Position numbers and translations under genes: made by a program | Source of the DNA: Kingella pumchi | GTDB lineage: Bacteria > Pseudomonadota > Gammaproteobacteria > Burkholderiales > Neisseriaceae | Length of the DNA: 64,000 nt | Reading direction: 5' to 3' | NCBI RefSeq assembly: GCF_022288825.1 | Contig: NZ_JAKOOW010000001.1 | Span: 91,202-155,201, forward strand | In this document: piece by piece, positions 17,478 through 25,858 of the stretch | How the letters are laid out: the number at the start of each line of letters is the position of its first letter | Position numbering within the stretch: position 1 is the stretch's first letter | Notes under the pieces: model-generated | Database searches by the model: none | What the model was told of the DNA's origin: nothing | The model's input: only the letters and a program-made list of their open reading frames with translations

Positions 17478-19895
17478 TTAAAAGGCAAACCTCAAACCTG
17501 TGCGCAAAGAGCGGCCGGGCAGCGGGGCAAGGTATTTGAGAGTGGAATTGTGCGGGCGGGCTTCGACGTTGCCGAGATTGCGGGCATCGACAAACCATTC
17601 GAGCGTGCGGTCGCCGGCTAATTTGTGGGAATAGGCGATATAGGCATCCCAGATATTGTAGCCGCCCAAATCAGCCTCCTCATAAACGGCTTTGCCGCGC
17701 CGTTTTTGCGAAGTATAACGGGTCAGGCTGCTGCCCACCTGCCAGTTTCCTTTGCTCCACTCCAGCCCGATGCCATAACGTGAGGCAGGCAGGCCGGGCA
17801 TGTAGTCGCCCTGGTTGTGGATGCGGACGCATTTTTTCCATTTATCGGGATCGCGGGCGTCGGCGGCGGTGCAGGCCGGTTTGTCCACCGGGCTGTTTTT
17901 CACCAAATCGGCAAACAGGCGGGCTTCCAACGAACCGTAGCGCTTGAGATTAAAGGCTTGGGTCAGCTCCAGTTCGAAACCGCGGATTTTGGTGTCGCCC
18001 TGCTGCCAGTAGCGTATCGGCAGCCATTGGGCATACACGCCGCTGTGCCCGAGATAGATGTAGTCGTCAAAGGCGGTGTGATAGTAGGCGGCTTTGAATT
18101 TGGTGTTGCGCCAAGTGATTTCGTTGCCGATTTCCCAGGTTTTGGCCGTTTCTTTTTTCAGGTCGGTATCGCCGTTTTCGCTGGCAAAAGTAGAGAAATG
18201 CAGGTTGCCGGCGAAAAGCTCGTTAATATCGGGCGCGCGCTGCGAACGGCTGCGGCGCAGGCTGATGCGCCATGCGTCAAGCGGCTGCCAGGCAAGGGCG
18301 AGCTGGTGGCTGTGCAAGTCGAAATTGTATTTTTTGTTTTCACGCGAGCCGCCGTAGTTGCGCGAGGGCTTGAAATTGCTGAAGTCGGGCGTATGGCTGA
18401 CTTTGCCGACGCGTGCGCCTACTTCGGCCTCCAAGCTGCGGTAGCGGAATTTTTCCAGCGCAAACACGCCGTAAGCGCGGGTGCGGGTATCGGGCAGGAA
18501 GCGGTCGGCACCAACGCCGTCCGTACGCCGCTGCCGCCAGTCTATCCCCGCGCTGCCCCGCAGAAAATCACCGGCTTTATGATTGAATTCGATGCGCAGA
18601 TCATTGCTGCGGCTGTTGATGCTGCTGACAAAGTAATTGCCGAGAAATTCGCGGTTTTTGGCATCCGTATGGGCAAATTGGGCTTTGATATTGTTAAACC
18701 ACGCGCTGCCGGGGCGGTACATGGCTTCGCCTGTCCAGCGGGTTTGCGCGGCGGAAACATTGGCGGGAAGCGCGCCGTTGAGTTTTTTGACGTGGGTGTT
18801 ATACGAAGAATAGCCGGGCATGCCGTAATCATTCAGATAGCGGCTCACGCCGATGCCTACATAGCCTTGATCGCCGATATAGCTGGCGCCCGCGGAGAAA
18901 CTGCGGTTATGCATATGGCTGTTGGTCAGCCGGCCTTTTTCGTCGGGTGTGATGTGGGTGATACTTTTGATGCTGCGGCCGTTGCCCTCGGTAATGCTTG
19001 GATCGTAAAGCGGGTTTTCCACCCAATTGCCGAAATTGGGTTTGGTTTCGCGGTACAGATCGGCATAGGAAAGACCCATCGCGTCGCGCCACGCTTCGCC
19101 TTTGTCGAGATAGTTTTTATCGACATACCGATAAAAACCCTTATTGAAGAAGTAATTGTAACGAACTTCAAACTGGCAGGCCGATGAAAGCGGGAAATAG
19201 AGGTTTTTGCCGACATGCTCATAGCACGCCGATGCCTTGCTGTACCCCGGGATACGGTAATGCGAGATTTTGCTGTTGAAGCCATCAATATGCCAAGCCA
19301 GTTTGCCCGCTTTGCCATCCAGCGACAGGATTTCGGTATGCGGCGTATTGTAACCGCCGCTGATTTCAACCTTACCGCCAAAAGGTTTTTCCGGCAGCGC
19401 AGCCGGAATCTGACCGGTCTCCACATTTACCGCACCGCCAATCGCGTTGCCGCCGTACAGCACGGCAACAGAAGATTTGTGTACGGTAATTTTTTCGGCC
19501 ATAAATGGCTGCACCGCTGTGGGCAGGTTGCCGCTAACGGCGGCCATATCGGATACGCCCAAGCCGTTTTCCATCACTTTGACGCGCGTACCGCCCAAGC
19601 TGCGGATTTGCGGCAGCCCGTTGTTTGGGCCGAAGCTGCTGTTTTGCACGCCGCTGATTTTTTCCACCGTCTGCCCCAATGAAATGCTGCGCGTGGATTT
19701 CAGCGCCGTTTCATCCAATACATCTTTGCTGCCGCTGTCCAGACGGCTGCCTTCCTGCGGCTGCCGTTTGCCTTTCACAAGCACCTGCTCCAGCTCGGTA
19801 GCTTCGGAAGCGTTATTGCCGTCGGCAAAAATTGTCGTAGGAAAAGTTAAACAAATCAAAAACAACAAAGGTTTTATTTGAAAATGAGGACGCAT
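17478..19895 (-). CDS. TonB-dependent receptor, ZnuD (TdfJ)-type
   Basis: The 805-residue protein has a signal peptide (cleaved near residue 24, after TTIFA), a TonB-box region (ATELEQVLVKGKRQ), a plug with PQIRSLGGTRVKVMENGLGV and SVAVLYGGNAIGGAVNVETG, and a barrel ending LRTGLRFAF. The plug wording and the C-terminal half (QRAPDINELFAGNLH, TWEIGNEITWRN) resemble neisserial ZnuD, the zinc/heme receptor, but its His/Asp-rich loop is missing and two cysteine pairs are present instead. A 13/15 match to the Zur box lies at 19923-19937, supporting zinc-controlled expression. I chose M at 19895, which gives a normal signal peptide. The gene lies between the two copies of a 78-bp direct repeat. Confidence 0.85.
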   Translation of the reverse strand: MRPHFQIKPLLFLICLTFPTTIFADGNNASEATELEQVLVKGKRQPQEGSRLDSGSKDVLDETALKSTRSISLGQTVEKISGVQNSSFGPNNGLPQIRSLGGTRVKVMENGLGVSDMAAVSGNLPTAVQPFMAEKITVHKSSVAVLYGGNAIGGAVNVETGQIPAALPEKPFGGKVEISGGYNTPHTEILSLDGKAGKLAWHIDGFNSKISHYRIPGYSKASACYEHVGKNLYFPLSSACQFEVRYNYFFNKGFYRYVDKNYLDKGEAWRDAMGLSYADLYRETKPNFGNWVENPLYDPSITEGNGRSIKSITHITPDEKGRLTNSHMHNRSFSAGASYIGDQGYVGIGVSRYLNDYGMPGYSSYNTHVKKLNGALPANVSAAQTRWTGEAMYRPGSAWFNNIKAQFAHTDAKNREFLGNYFVSSINSRSNDLRIEFNHKAGDFLRGSAGIDWRQRRTDGVGADRFLPDTRTRAYGVFALEKFRYRSLEAEVGARVGKVSHTPDFSNFKPSRNYGGSRENKKYNFDLHSHQLALAWQPLDAWRISLRRSRSQRAPDINELFAGNLHFSTFASENGDTDLKKETAKTWEIGNEITWRNTKFKAAYYHTAFDDYIYLGHSGVYAQWLPIRYWQQGDTKIRGFELELTQAFNLKRYGSLEARLFADLVKNSPVDKPACTAADARDPDKWKKCVRIHNQGDYMPGLPASRYGIGLEWSKGNWQVGSSLTRYTSQKRRGKAVYEEADLGGYNIWDAYIAYSHKLAGDRTLEWFVDARNLGNVEARPHNSTLKYLAPLPGRSLRTGLRFAF

Positions 19896-19922
19896 GACAA
19901 AACTCTCTATAAACAAATTTAA

Positions 19923-19937
19923 TGTTATATAGTAACT
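19923..19937 (-). promoter_or_regulatory. Probable Zur box
   Basis: TGTTATATAGTAACT matches the meningococcal Zur consensus TGTTATDNHATAACA (recalled from the literature) at 13 of 15 positions. It is centred about 35 bases upstream of the receptor start codon, where it would block initiation when zinc is sufficient. Confidence 0.7.
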
Positions 19938-20063
19938 CACTCAGCGTAATAAGCACTTGACGAACGTCAAGTTGCGTTGAGTTTTGTAAAGATATTGGAC
20001 AACATCAAACCCTGCAATCGCATCGCAAGATTTGACTTTCTCAAGCGTATCCATACGGCCATC

Positions 20064-20141
20064 GGGCTTCACCTTCGGCGACAGCTGCCACAGGCTGTAA
20101 AACGTTTTCAGGCTGCTTTGCCATCGGAAAGCAACCTGAAA
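20064..20141 (+). repeat. Direct repeat, right copy (remnant of methyltransferase 3' end)
   Basis: The segment encodes in one frame G-F-T-F-G-D-S-C-H-R-L-stop, the same C-terminus as the intact methyltransferase with V changed to T, followed by the same DUS-containing sequence. No upstream part of the gene remains here. Confidence 0.88.
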
Positions 20142-20158
20142 AATATTCGGCGCAATGG

Positions 20159-20191
20159 GATAAGGATTTGCATTCGTTTTCGGTTTATAAT
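20159..20191 (+). promoter_or_regulatory. Promoter and Fur-like box of the iron ABC genes
   Basis: A perfect -10 TATAAT lies at 20186-20191. The stretch 20159-20177 matches the 19-bp Fur consensus (GATAATGATAATCATTATC) at 12 positions and overlaps the expected -35 region, which fits iron repression of the permease genes that follow. Confidence 0.55.
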
Positions 20192-20304
20192 CCACGTCTT
20201 TTTGCCGCGCCGTAACAATCCAAGGCAGCCTGAAAGCCGTTTTTGCCGTTTTCAGGCTGCCTGAAAACCTTGCCCCATCCTACCAACCCAATCCCGCAAC
20301 TGTT

Positions 20305-21273
20305 ATGTCCAAATCCCTTTCCCGTTTTTACCTGCCGCTGCTGCTGGCGATGCCGCTGCTGTTTGCCGCCAGCCTGTCGGTGGGGGTGGCGGATTTCCAA
20401 TGGAGCCGCCTGTTTTCGCTGTCCGACGATATGCAGCTGATGATGATCAGCCGCCTGCCGCGTACTTTTGCCGTGGTGCTGACCGGCGCTTCGATGGCGG
20501 TGGCGGGGATGATTATGCAGATTCTGCTGAAAAACCGTTTTGTCGAGCCGTCAATGGTGGGAGCGAGCCAGAGTGCGGCGCTGGGCATGCTGCTGATGTC
20601 GCTGTATTTTCCGGCGGCGCCGCGGCTGGTGGGGATGTCGGCGGCAGCCGTGGCGGCGCTGGCGGGCATGCTGCTGTTTATGGCGCTGACCCGCCGTCTG
20701 CCGCCGACCGCGCAGCTGATGGTGCCGCTGGTGGGGATTATTTTCGGCGGCGTAATCGATTCGGTTACCACCTTTATTGCTTATGAAACCGATTTGGTGC
20801 AGCTTTTGGCGGTGTGGCGGCAGGGCGAGTTTTCCGGCGTGCTGCAGGGGCGGTACGAACTGCTGTGGATCGGCGGGCTGATGGCGGCGGCGGCCTATCT
20901 GATTGCCGACCAGCTGACCATCGCCGGCTTGGGCGACACGGTCAGCGTCAATCTGGGTTTGAGCCGCACCACGGTGCTGTGGGCGGGGCTGGTGATTGTG
21001 GCGATGATTACGTCGCTGGTGATGGTTACCGTGGGCAGCATTCCGTTTATCGGGCTGGTGGTGCCCAATATCGTCAGCCGTATGATGGGCGACAAACTAC
21101 GCCGCAGCCTGCCGGCGGTGGCGCTGTTGGGCGCGTCGCTGGTGCTGGCCTGCGACATTGCCGGCCGCCTGATCCGCTATCCTTTCGAGATTCCCGTTTC
21201 CACCATTTTCGGCGTGGTCGGCACGGTGTTGTTCCTCTATCTTTTGCTGAGAAAGAATACCCATGCAGCCTGA
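20305..21273 (+). CDS. Iron-chelate ABC transporter permease (FetC/CeuB-like)
   Basis: The 322-residue FecCD-family permease has about nine membrane segments and the family motifs RLPRTFAVVLTGASMAVAG (50-68), NRFVEPSMVGASQ near 77, and IPFIGLVVPNIVSRM near 243, the EAA-like loop that contacts the ATPase. It resembles the first permease of the Campylobacter Ceu and neisserial Fet systems for iron-catecholate complexes. Its last codons overlap the start of the second permease by 11 bases, and the stop lies inside a DUS-like sequence that also holds the next start. No binding protein gene is nearby. Confidence 0.88.
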   Translation: MSKSLSRFYLPLLLAMPLLFAASLSVGVADFQWSRLFSLSDDMQLMMISRLPRTFAVVLTGASMAVAGMIMQILLKNRFVEPSMVGASQSAALGMLLMSLYFPAAPRLVGMSAAAVAALAGMLLFMALTRRLPPTAQLMVPLVGIIFGGVIDSVTTFIAYETDLVQLLAVWRQGEFSGVLQGRYELLWIGGLMAAAAYLIADQLTIAGLGDTVSVNLGLSRTTVLWAGLVIVAMITSLVMVTVGSIPFIGLVVPNIVSRMMGDKLRRSLPAVALLGASLVLACDIAGRLIRYPFEIPVSTIFGVVGTVLFLYLLLRKNTHAA

Positions 21274-22231
21274 AAATACCCTGTCCGCCCCGCGCAGCCG
21301 CACCGTGCTGTGGCTGCTGCCGCTGCTCTTGGCCGCCGCCTGCGTGCTGTTTATGACGCTGAACATCAAAGGCTCGTGGGACTACGCGCTGCCGCACCGC
21401 GCCACCAAGCTGGCGGCGCTGGTAATGGCGGCCTATGCCGTCGGCGTGTCCACACTGCTGTTTCAAACCATCACCGGCAATCCGATTCTCACGCCCTCGG
21501 TGCTCGGCTTCGACAGCATGTATATTTTTCTGCAGACGCTGCTGGTGGCGCTTCTGGGCGGCATCGGCTATACCCTGCTGCCGCTGGCGGGCAAGTTCAC
21601 GCTGGAAATGGCGGCGATGCTCGGCGGATCGGTGCTGCTTTTCAGGCTGCTTTTGCGCGAAGGCGGGCAGGATCTGACGCGGATGATTCTGATCGGCGTG
21701 ATTTTCGGCGTGCTGTTCCGCAGCCTGTCTTCGCTGTTGCAGCGGCTGATCGACCCCGAAGAATTCGCCACCGTGCAAACCAACCTTTTTGCCTCGTTTA
21801 ACACCGTCAACGAAAAAATGCTGTGGTTCGGCGCGGTGGTGATGGTGGTGAGCGCCATCTTTATTTGGCGCGAACGCTACCGGCTCGACGTCCACCTGCT
21901 CGGCCGCGACCAGGTTACCAATCTCGGCATCCCCTACCGCCGCCACGTTCTGTGGATACTCACTTGGGTGGCGGTGCTGGTGGCCACCGCCACCGCGCTG
22001 GTGGGGCCGGTGAGCTTTTTCGGCCTGCTGGTGTGCGCGCTTACCGACCGCTTTGCCGGCAGCATGAAACACGCCGTGCGCCTGCCGGCAGCCTTTTTCA
22101 TTTCCGCGCTGCTTTTGGTGGCGGGGCAGGCGCTGTTCGAGCACCTGCTGGGCATGAAAGGCGTGCTCAGCGCGGTGGTCGAATTTGCCGGCGGCTTAGT
22201 GTTTCTCTATCTGGTGATGAAACAGCGCTAG
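21263..22231 (+). CDS. Iron-chelate ABC transporter permease (FetD/CeuC-like)
   Basis: The 322-residue second FecCD-family permease has TLLFQTITGNPILTPSVLGFD near residue 64, the cytoplasmic GRDQVTNLGIPYRRH loop near 213, and VGPVSFFGLLVCALTDR near 247. The start reads ATGCAGCCTGAA, so the first four codons (MQPE) are a DUS with one changed base. Overlap with the upstream permease suggests translational coupling. Together the two form the heterodimeric membrane channel. The ATPase gene follows after about 100 bases of DUS sequence. Confidence 0.88.
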   Translation: MQPENTLSAPRSRTVLWLLPLLLAAACVLFMTLNIKGSWDYALPHRATKLAALVMAAYAVGVSTLLFQTITGNPILTPSVLGFDSMYIFLQTLLVALLGGIGYTLLPLAGKFTLEMAAMLGGSVLLFRLLLREGGQDLTRMILIGVIFGVLFRSLSSLLQRLIDPEEFATVQTNLFASFNTVNEKMLWFGAVVMVVSAIFIWRERYRLDVHLLGRDQVTNLGIPYRRHVLWILTWVAVLVATATALVGPVSFFGLLVCALTDRFAGSMKHAVRLPAAFFISALLLVAGQALFEHLLGMKGVLSAVVEFAGGLVFLYLVMKQR

Positions 22232-22334
22232 GCTTTTTTCAGGCTGCCTGTGCCCCCAAAGACAGCCTGAAAGAACGTTTTCGCCGCTTTCAGGCTGCCT
22301 TCCCGTCCGTATTCCCCTATCCGAAACCGAAAAC

Positions 22335-23096
22335 ATGATTACCATCAGAAACGTCAGCCACCACATCGGCGGCCGTCCGATTTTGGACAAAATCGACCTC
22401 GACATCCCGCAGGGCGGCATTACCGCCCTAATCGGCCCCAACGGCGCCGGCAAATCGACGCTGCTGTCGTTTATGGCGCGGCTGCGCCCGCTGGCTGCCG
22501 GCGCCAGCATCGGCTACAACGGCCGCGACCTCTCCGCCACGCCCACCGGCGAAATGGCCAAGGTGCTGTCCATCCTTACGCAGGAAAACAGCATCCACAG
22601 CCGCATCAGCGTGCGCGACCTATTATTGTTCGGCCGCTACCCCTACCATCAGGGCCAGCCCAAAGACGAAGACCGCGCCATCGTTGAAAATGCGCTGGCG
22701 CAGTTTAAGCTCGAAGACCTGGCCGGCCGCTATCTCACCGAGCTTTCCGGCGGCCAGCGCCAGCGGGCGATGATTGCGATGGTGTTCTGCCAGAGCACCG
22801 AATACGTGTTGCTTGACGAACCACTAAACAATCTCGACATGCACCACGCCAAAAACCTGATGCAGCTTCTGTGCCGCCTGACCCACGAACACCAGCGCAC
22901 CACCGTCGTCGTGCTGCACGACATCAACCAGGCCGCCGCCTACGCCGATTATGTGGTGGCGATGAAAAACGGCCGCGTCGCCCTCACCGGCACGCCGAAC
23001 GAAGTGTTCACCCGCGACAATATCCGCGACCTTTTCGATATGGAAGTGGACGTGCTCGACTACCAGGGCAAAAAACTGATTGTCCACCATATCTGA
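22335..23096 (+). CDS. Iron-chelate ABC transporter ATPase (FetE/CeuD-like)
   Basis: The 253-residue ATPase has a Walker A GPNGAGKST (residues 34-42), Q-loop LTQENSIHSRISVRDLL near 77, the signature LSGGQRQRA (136-144), Walker B YVLLDEP near 157 and the switch VLHDINQAA near 194. It belongs to the FepC/CeuD group that powers siderophore permeases. It completes the transporter apart from the substrate-binding protein and outer-membrane receptor, which must be encoded elsewhere or borrowed. Confidence 0.92.
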   Translation: MITIRNVSHHIGGRPILDKIDLDIPQGGITALIGPNGAGKSTLLSFMARLRPLAAGASIGYNGRDLSATPTGEMAKVLSILTQENSIHSRISVRDLLLFGRYPYHQGQPKDEDRAIVENALAQFKLEDLAGRYLTELSGGQRQRAMIAMVFCQSTEYVLLDEPLNNLDMHHAKNLMQLLCRLTHEHQRTTVVVLHDINQAAAYADYVVAMKNGRVALTGTPNEVFTRDNIRDLFDMEVDVLDYQGKKLIVHHI

Positions 23097-23148
23097 AACC
23101 CGCCTACCCAGCCGGACAAAGCAGCCTGAAAGCGGCAAAAGCTGTTTT

Positions 23149-23264
23149 GGTGCGCGGTGCGCATCCTGCCGCCGCCGTTTCAGGCTGCCGTCCCGATGCC
23201 GTTTCCGCTTGTTTCAGGCTGCCTGCCACCCCCATTGTCTGCCGTAGGGTGCGCACCGCGCACC
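23149..23264. repeat. GTAG-type REP pair (GTAGGGTGCGCACC family)
   Basis: An intact forward unit at 23244-23264 begins GTAGGGTGCGCACC; a decayed inverted partner lies at 23149-23169. Related pairs occur at 29293-29591 and 63818-63913. The region 23097-23384 otherwise contains only DUS copies. Confidence 0.75.
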
Positions 23265-23384
23265 ATTTGCCGCCGCGCCAGACCCATTTAATGGACAAAG
23301 CAGCCTGAAAACGGCAGCTGCCGCCCCAAAGGCAGCCTGAAACCCCCAAACCCTGCCCCGAGCCTGTTCAGGCTGCCTTGCGCC

Positions 23385-24134
23385 ATGTCCGATTCCGCCC
23401 CGCTTACCACCCCGCCGCTTGCCCCGTCCGTTGTTGCCGCCCTTACCGCGCTCGGCATCGGTAGCGTGGCGGCGCTGCGCCAAACCGGCGCCGACACCGC
23501 CTTTCTGCTGCTCAAGGCCGGCGGCCTGAGCGCCACCCGCAGCGTGTTTTGGCAGTTGGCGGCGCTGTGCGAAGGCTGCACGCCGGCGCAGCTGTCGCCG
23601 GCGCAGCGGCAATACTGGCAGCAGCGGCTCGACAGCCACCCGCCGGCCGCGCTGTTTCCGCCGCTGCCGGAAATGGAGCGCCTGATGTCTGCCGCGCTGG
23701 CCGAAGCGCAAAAGGCGGCGGATGCCGGCGAAATCCCCGTCGGCGCAGTGGTGGTGAAAGACGGCGAAATCATCGCCGCCGCGCACAACCGCTGCATCGC
23801 CAGCCGCGATGTCAGCCGCCACGCTGAAATCGCCGCGCTGGCCGCCGCCGGCCAAGTGCTCGGCAACTACCGGCTGGCCGAATGTGACCTTTACGTCAGC
23901 CTCGAGCCCTGCGTGATGTGCGCCGGCGCCATCCTCCAATCGCGCATCCGCCGGCTGGTGTACGCCGCCGACGAGCCGAAAACCGGCGCCCGCAGCCTGT
24001 TAAACCTATTCGCCGACAAACGGCTCAACAGCCACACCGCGGTGCGCGGCGGCATTCTCGCCGGGCAGGCACGGCAGATGCTGCAGGACTTTTTCAGGCT
24101 GCGCCGGCAAAACGGCGGCAGTTGCAGCGAATAA
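23385..24134 (+). CDS. tadA: tRNA adenosine(34) deaminase with N-terminal TfoX-like domain
   Basis: The 249-residue protein joins two domains. Residues about 12-85 (VVAALTALGIGSVAALRQTG, AFLLLKAGGL) look like the helical C-terminal TfoX domain. Residues 95-240 are the zinc deaminase with HAEIAAL (zinc His and catalytic Glu, near 147) and PCVMCAGA (zinc Cys pair, near 178). TadA makes inosine at the wobble position of tRNA-Arg(ACG). The same fusion is found in pathogenic Neisseria as I recall. The start at 23385 keeps the whole N-terminal domain. SixA follows 28 bases later. Confidence 0.92.
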   Translation: MSDSAPLTTPPLAPSVVAALTALGIGSVAALRQTGADTAFLLLKAGGLSATRSVFWQLAALCEGCTPAQLSPAQRQYWQQRLDSHPPAALFPPLPEMERLMSAALAEAQKAADAGEIPVGAVVVKDGEIIAAAHNRCIASRDVSRHAEIAALAAAGQVLGNYRLAECDLYVSLEPCVMCAGAILQSRIRRLVYAADEPKTGARSLLNLFADKRLNSHTAVRGGILAGQARQMLQDFFRLRRQNGGSCSE

Positions 24135-24162
24135 AGCGAAACCAAAAACGGAAAGGACGGCA

Positions 24163-24642
24163 ATGGATCTGATTTTATGGCGCCACGCCGAAGCCGAGCC
24201 GGAAAACGGCGGCGGCGATCTGGCACGCGAACTCACCGCCAAAGGCCGACGGCAGGCGCAAAAAAGCGCGGCGGCGCTGGCGGCAAAACTGCCCGCGGGC
24301 TATCTGCTGTGGGCGTCGCAGGCCGAGCGCAGCCGGCAAACCGCCGCCGCATTGCGCGAGCCGGACAGCATCCTGCCCGCGCTCAATCCCGATGCCGACC
24401 CGCGCCTGCTGCCGCGTCTGCTGCAGCAGGCCGAAGCGCAGGGCGTGCCGGCGCTGGTCATCGTCGGTCACCAGCCGTGGATCGGCAGCCTGTGCGCCTT
24501 TTTGCTCAACCAAAACTGGCTGGGCAACAGCTATTGGTCGGTTAAAAAATCCGCTTTCTGGTGGTTTGAATGCCGCGGCGGCATTGGCAGCGACGGCGCC
24601 GCCGTGCGGCTGCGGCTGATGCTCGCGCCCGCCGATTTGTAG
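24163..24642 (+). CDS. sixA: Phosphohistidine phosphatase SixA
   Basis: The 159-residue histidine phosphatase has the shortened RH motif WRHAEAEP at residues 6-13 (catalytic His8), an arginine in SQAERSRQTA, and the second catalytic histidine in VIVGHQPWIG near 103. The compact length matches SixA, which dephosphorylates phosphohistidines in phosphorelay or PTS proteins. A GGAAAGGA ribosome site lies just upstream of the ATG. It probably shares a transcript with tadA. Confidence 0.88.
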   Translation: MDLILWRHAEAEPENGGGDLARELTAKGRRQAQKSAAALAAKLPAGYLLWASQAERSRQTAAALREPDSILPALNPDADPRLLPRLLQQAEAQGVPALVIVGHQPWIGSLCAFLLNQNWLGNSYWSVKKSAFWWFECRGGIGSDGAAVRLRLMLAPADL

Positions 24643-24695
24643 CCGGCCATACAAACTTTAACGCAGCCGCGCCGCGGCCGGCAGCCGATTGCCGT

Positions 24696-24701
24696 TATAA
24701 T
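24696..24701 (+). promoter_or_regulatory. -10 box upstream of rpoH
   Basis: A perfect TATAAT followed by CGCCCGCTT lies 93 bases before the rpoH start; the same 15-mer is found at 1493. No convincing -35 hexamer is seen. Confidence 0.5.
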
Positions 24702-24793
24702 CGCCCGCTTGCGGCAACACCCTGCCGCGACGGCATTTTTCAGGCTGCCCGCGCAGCCGCGGAAAACAGGCCGTCCCACACAAGGAAACCAGC

Positions 24794-25669
24794 ATGAGCG
24801 AACCCATCAACCTGCCCGTCCCCAGCGGCCACGGCAGTCTGGATCAGTACATCCACACCGTAAACAGCATCCCGATGCTCAGCCCCGAAGAAGAAACCGC
24901 GCTGGCCGAGCGCCAGCAAAACGGCGATTTGGAAGCGGCGAAAAAACTGATTCTCTCGCATCTGCGCGTGGTGGTTTCCATCGCCCGCGGCTACGACGGC
25001 TACGGCCTCAACCAGGCCGACCTGATCCAAGAAGGCAATATCGGCCTGATGAAAGCGGTCAAACGCTTCGAGCCCTCGCGCGGCGCGCGGCTGTTTTCCT
25101 TTGCCGTGCATTGGATTAAGGCCGAAATCCACGAATTTATCCTGCGCAACTGGCGCTTGGTGCGGGTGGCCACCACCAAGCCGCAGCGCAAGCTGTTTTT
25201 CAACCTGCGCAGCATGCGCAAAAGCCTGGCCGCGCTCTCGCCCAAAGAAGCGCAGGAAATCGCCGACGATTTGGGGGTGAAACTCTCCGAAGTGCTGGAA
25301 ATGGAACAGCGCATGACCGGCCGCGACATCGCCCTTTTGCCCGACAACAGCGACGACGACGACGACAACGCTTTCGCCCCCATCGACTGGCTCTCCGACA
25401 ACGACAGCACGCCCGACAACCAGCTGGCCAAGCAGGCGCACTACGCGCTGCAGACCGAAGGCCTGCAAAATGCCTTAAGCCGCCTGGACGACCGCAGCCG
25501 GCGCATCGTCGAAACCCGCTGGCTGCAGGACGACGGCGGCCTGACCCTGCACCAGCTTGCCGACGAATACGGCGTTTCCGCCGAACGCATCCGCCAAATC
25601 GAAGCCAAAGCCATCCAAAAGCTGCGCGGCTTTCTGGCCGACAGCGAAGACGACTACCGGCAGGAATAA
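24794..25669 (+). CDS. rpoH: RNA polymerase heat-shock sigma factor
   Basis: The 291-residue sigma-32 has region 2 (LILSHLRVVVSIARGYDGYG, IQEGNIGLMKAVKRFEP, FSFAVHWIKAEIHEFILRNW), the RpoH box QRKLFFNLR at 131-139 that distinguishes it from RpoD, and region 4.2 (LHQLADEYGVSAERIRQIEAKA). It directs transcription of chaperone and protease genes. A run of aspartate codons (S-D-D-D-D-D-N, near 186) encodes an acidic linker. The ATG at 24794 matches the usual N-terminus. A DUS pair follows the gene. Confidence 0.96.
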   Translation: MSEPINLPVPSGHGSLDQYIHTVNSIPMLSPEEETALAERQQNGDLEAAKKLILSHLRVVVSIARGYDGYGLNQADLIQEGNIGLMKAVKRFEPSRGARLFSFAVHWIKAEIHEFILRNWRLVRVATTKPQRKLFFNLRSMRKSLAALSPKEAQEIADDLGVKLSEVLEMEQRMTGRDIALLPDNSDDDDDNAFAPIDWLSDNDSTPDNQLAKQAHYALQTEGLQNALSRLDDRSRRIVETRWLQDDGGLTLHQLADEYGVSAERIRQIEAKAIQKLRGFLADSEDDYRQE

Positions 25670-25802
25670 ATCCTGCCGCCCTGCCCTGCCACCATCTTTT
25701 TCAGGCTGCCCCAATCCGAAGGCAGCCTGAAAACTTTGCGCCCTCCAGCCTAAGTCTCCCCCGACATCATTGCCGCCGGCAGCCAACCGCCGCGCAAAGC
25801 AA

Positions 25803-25848
25803 AAAGCAGCCTGAAAACCGGATTTGCGGTTTTCAGGCTGCTTTTGTA
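25803..25848. terminator. Bidirectional DUS-pair terminator
   Basis: Inverted DUS copies make a long stem with a short loop (centre near 25826) and flanking A and T runs, between the convergent rpoH and membrane-protein genes. Confidence 0.7.
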
Positions 25849-25858
25849 TGGCAGTGCT

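Noticed and set aside
25340..25370. Run of GAC codons in rpoH as a possible phase-variable repeat
   Set aside because: Slippage of a trinucleotide would not shift the frame; it encodes an acidic linker common in sigma factors.
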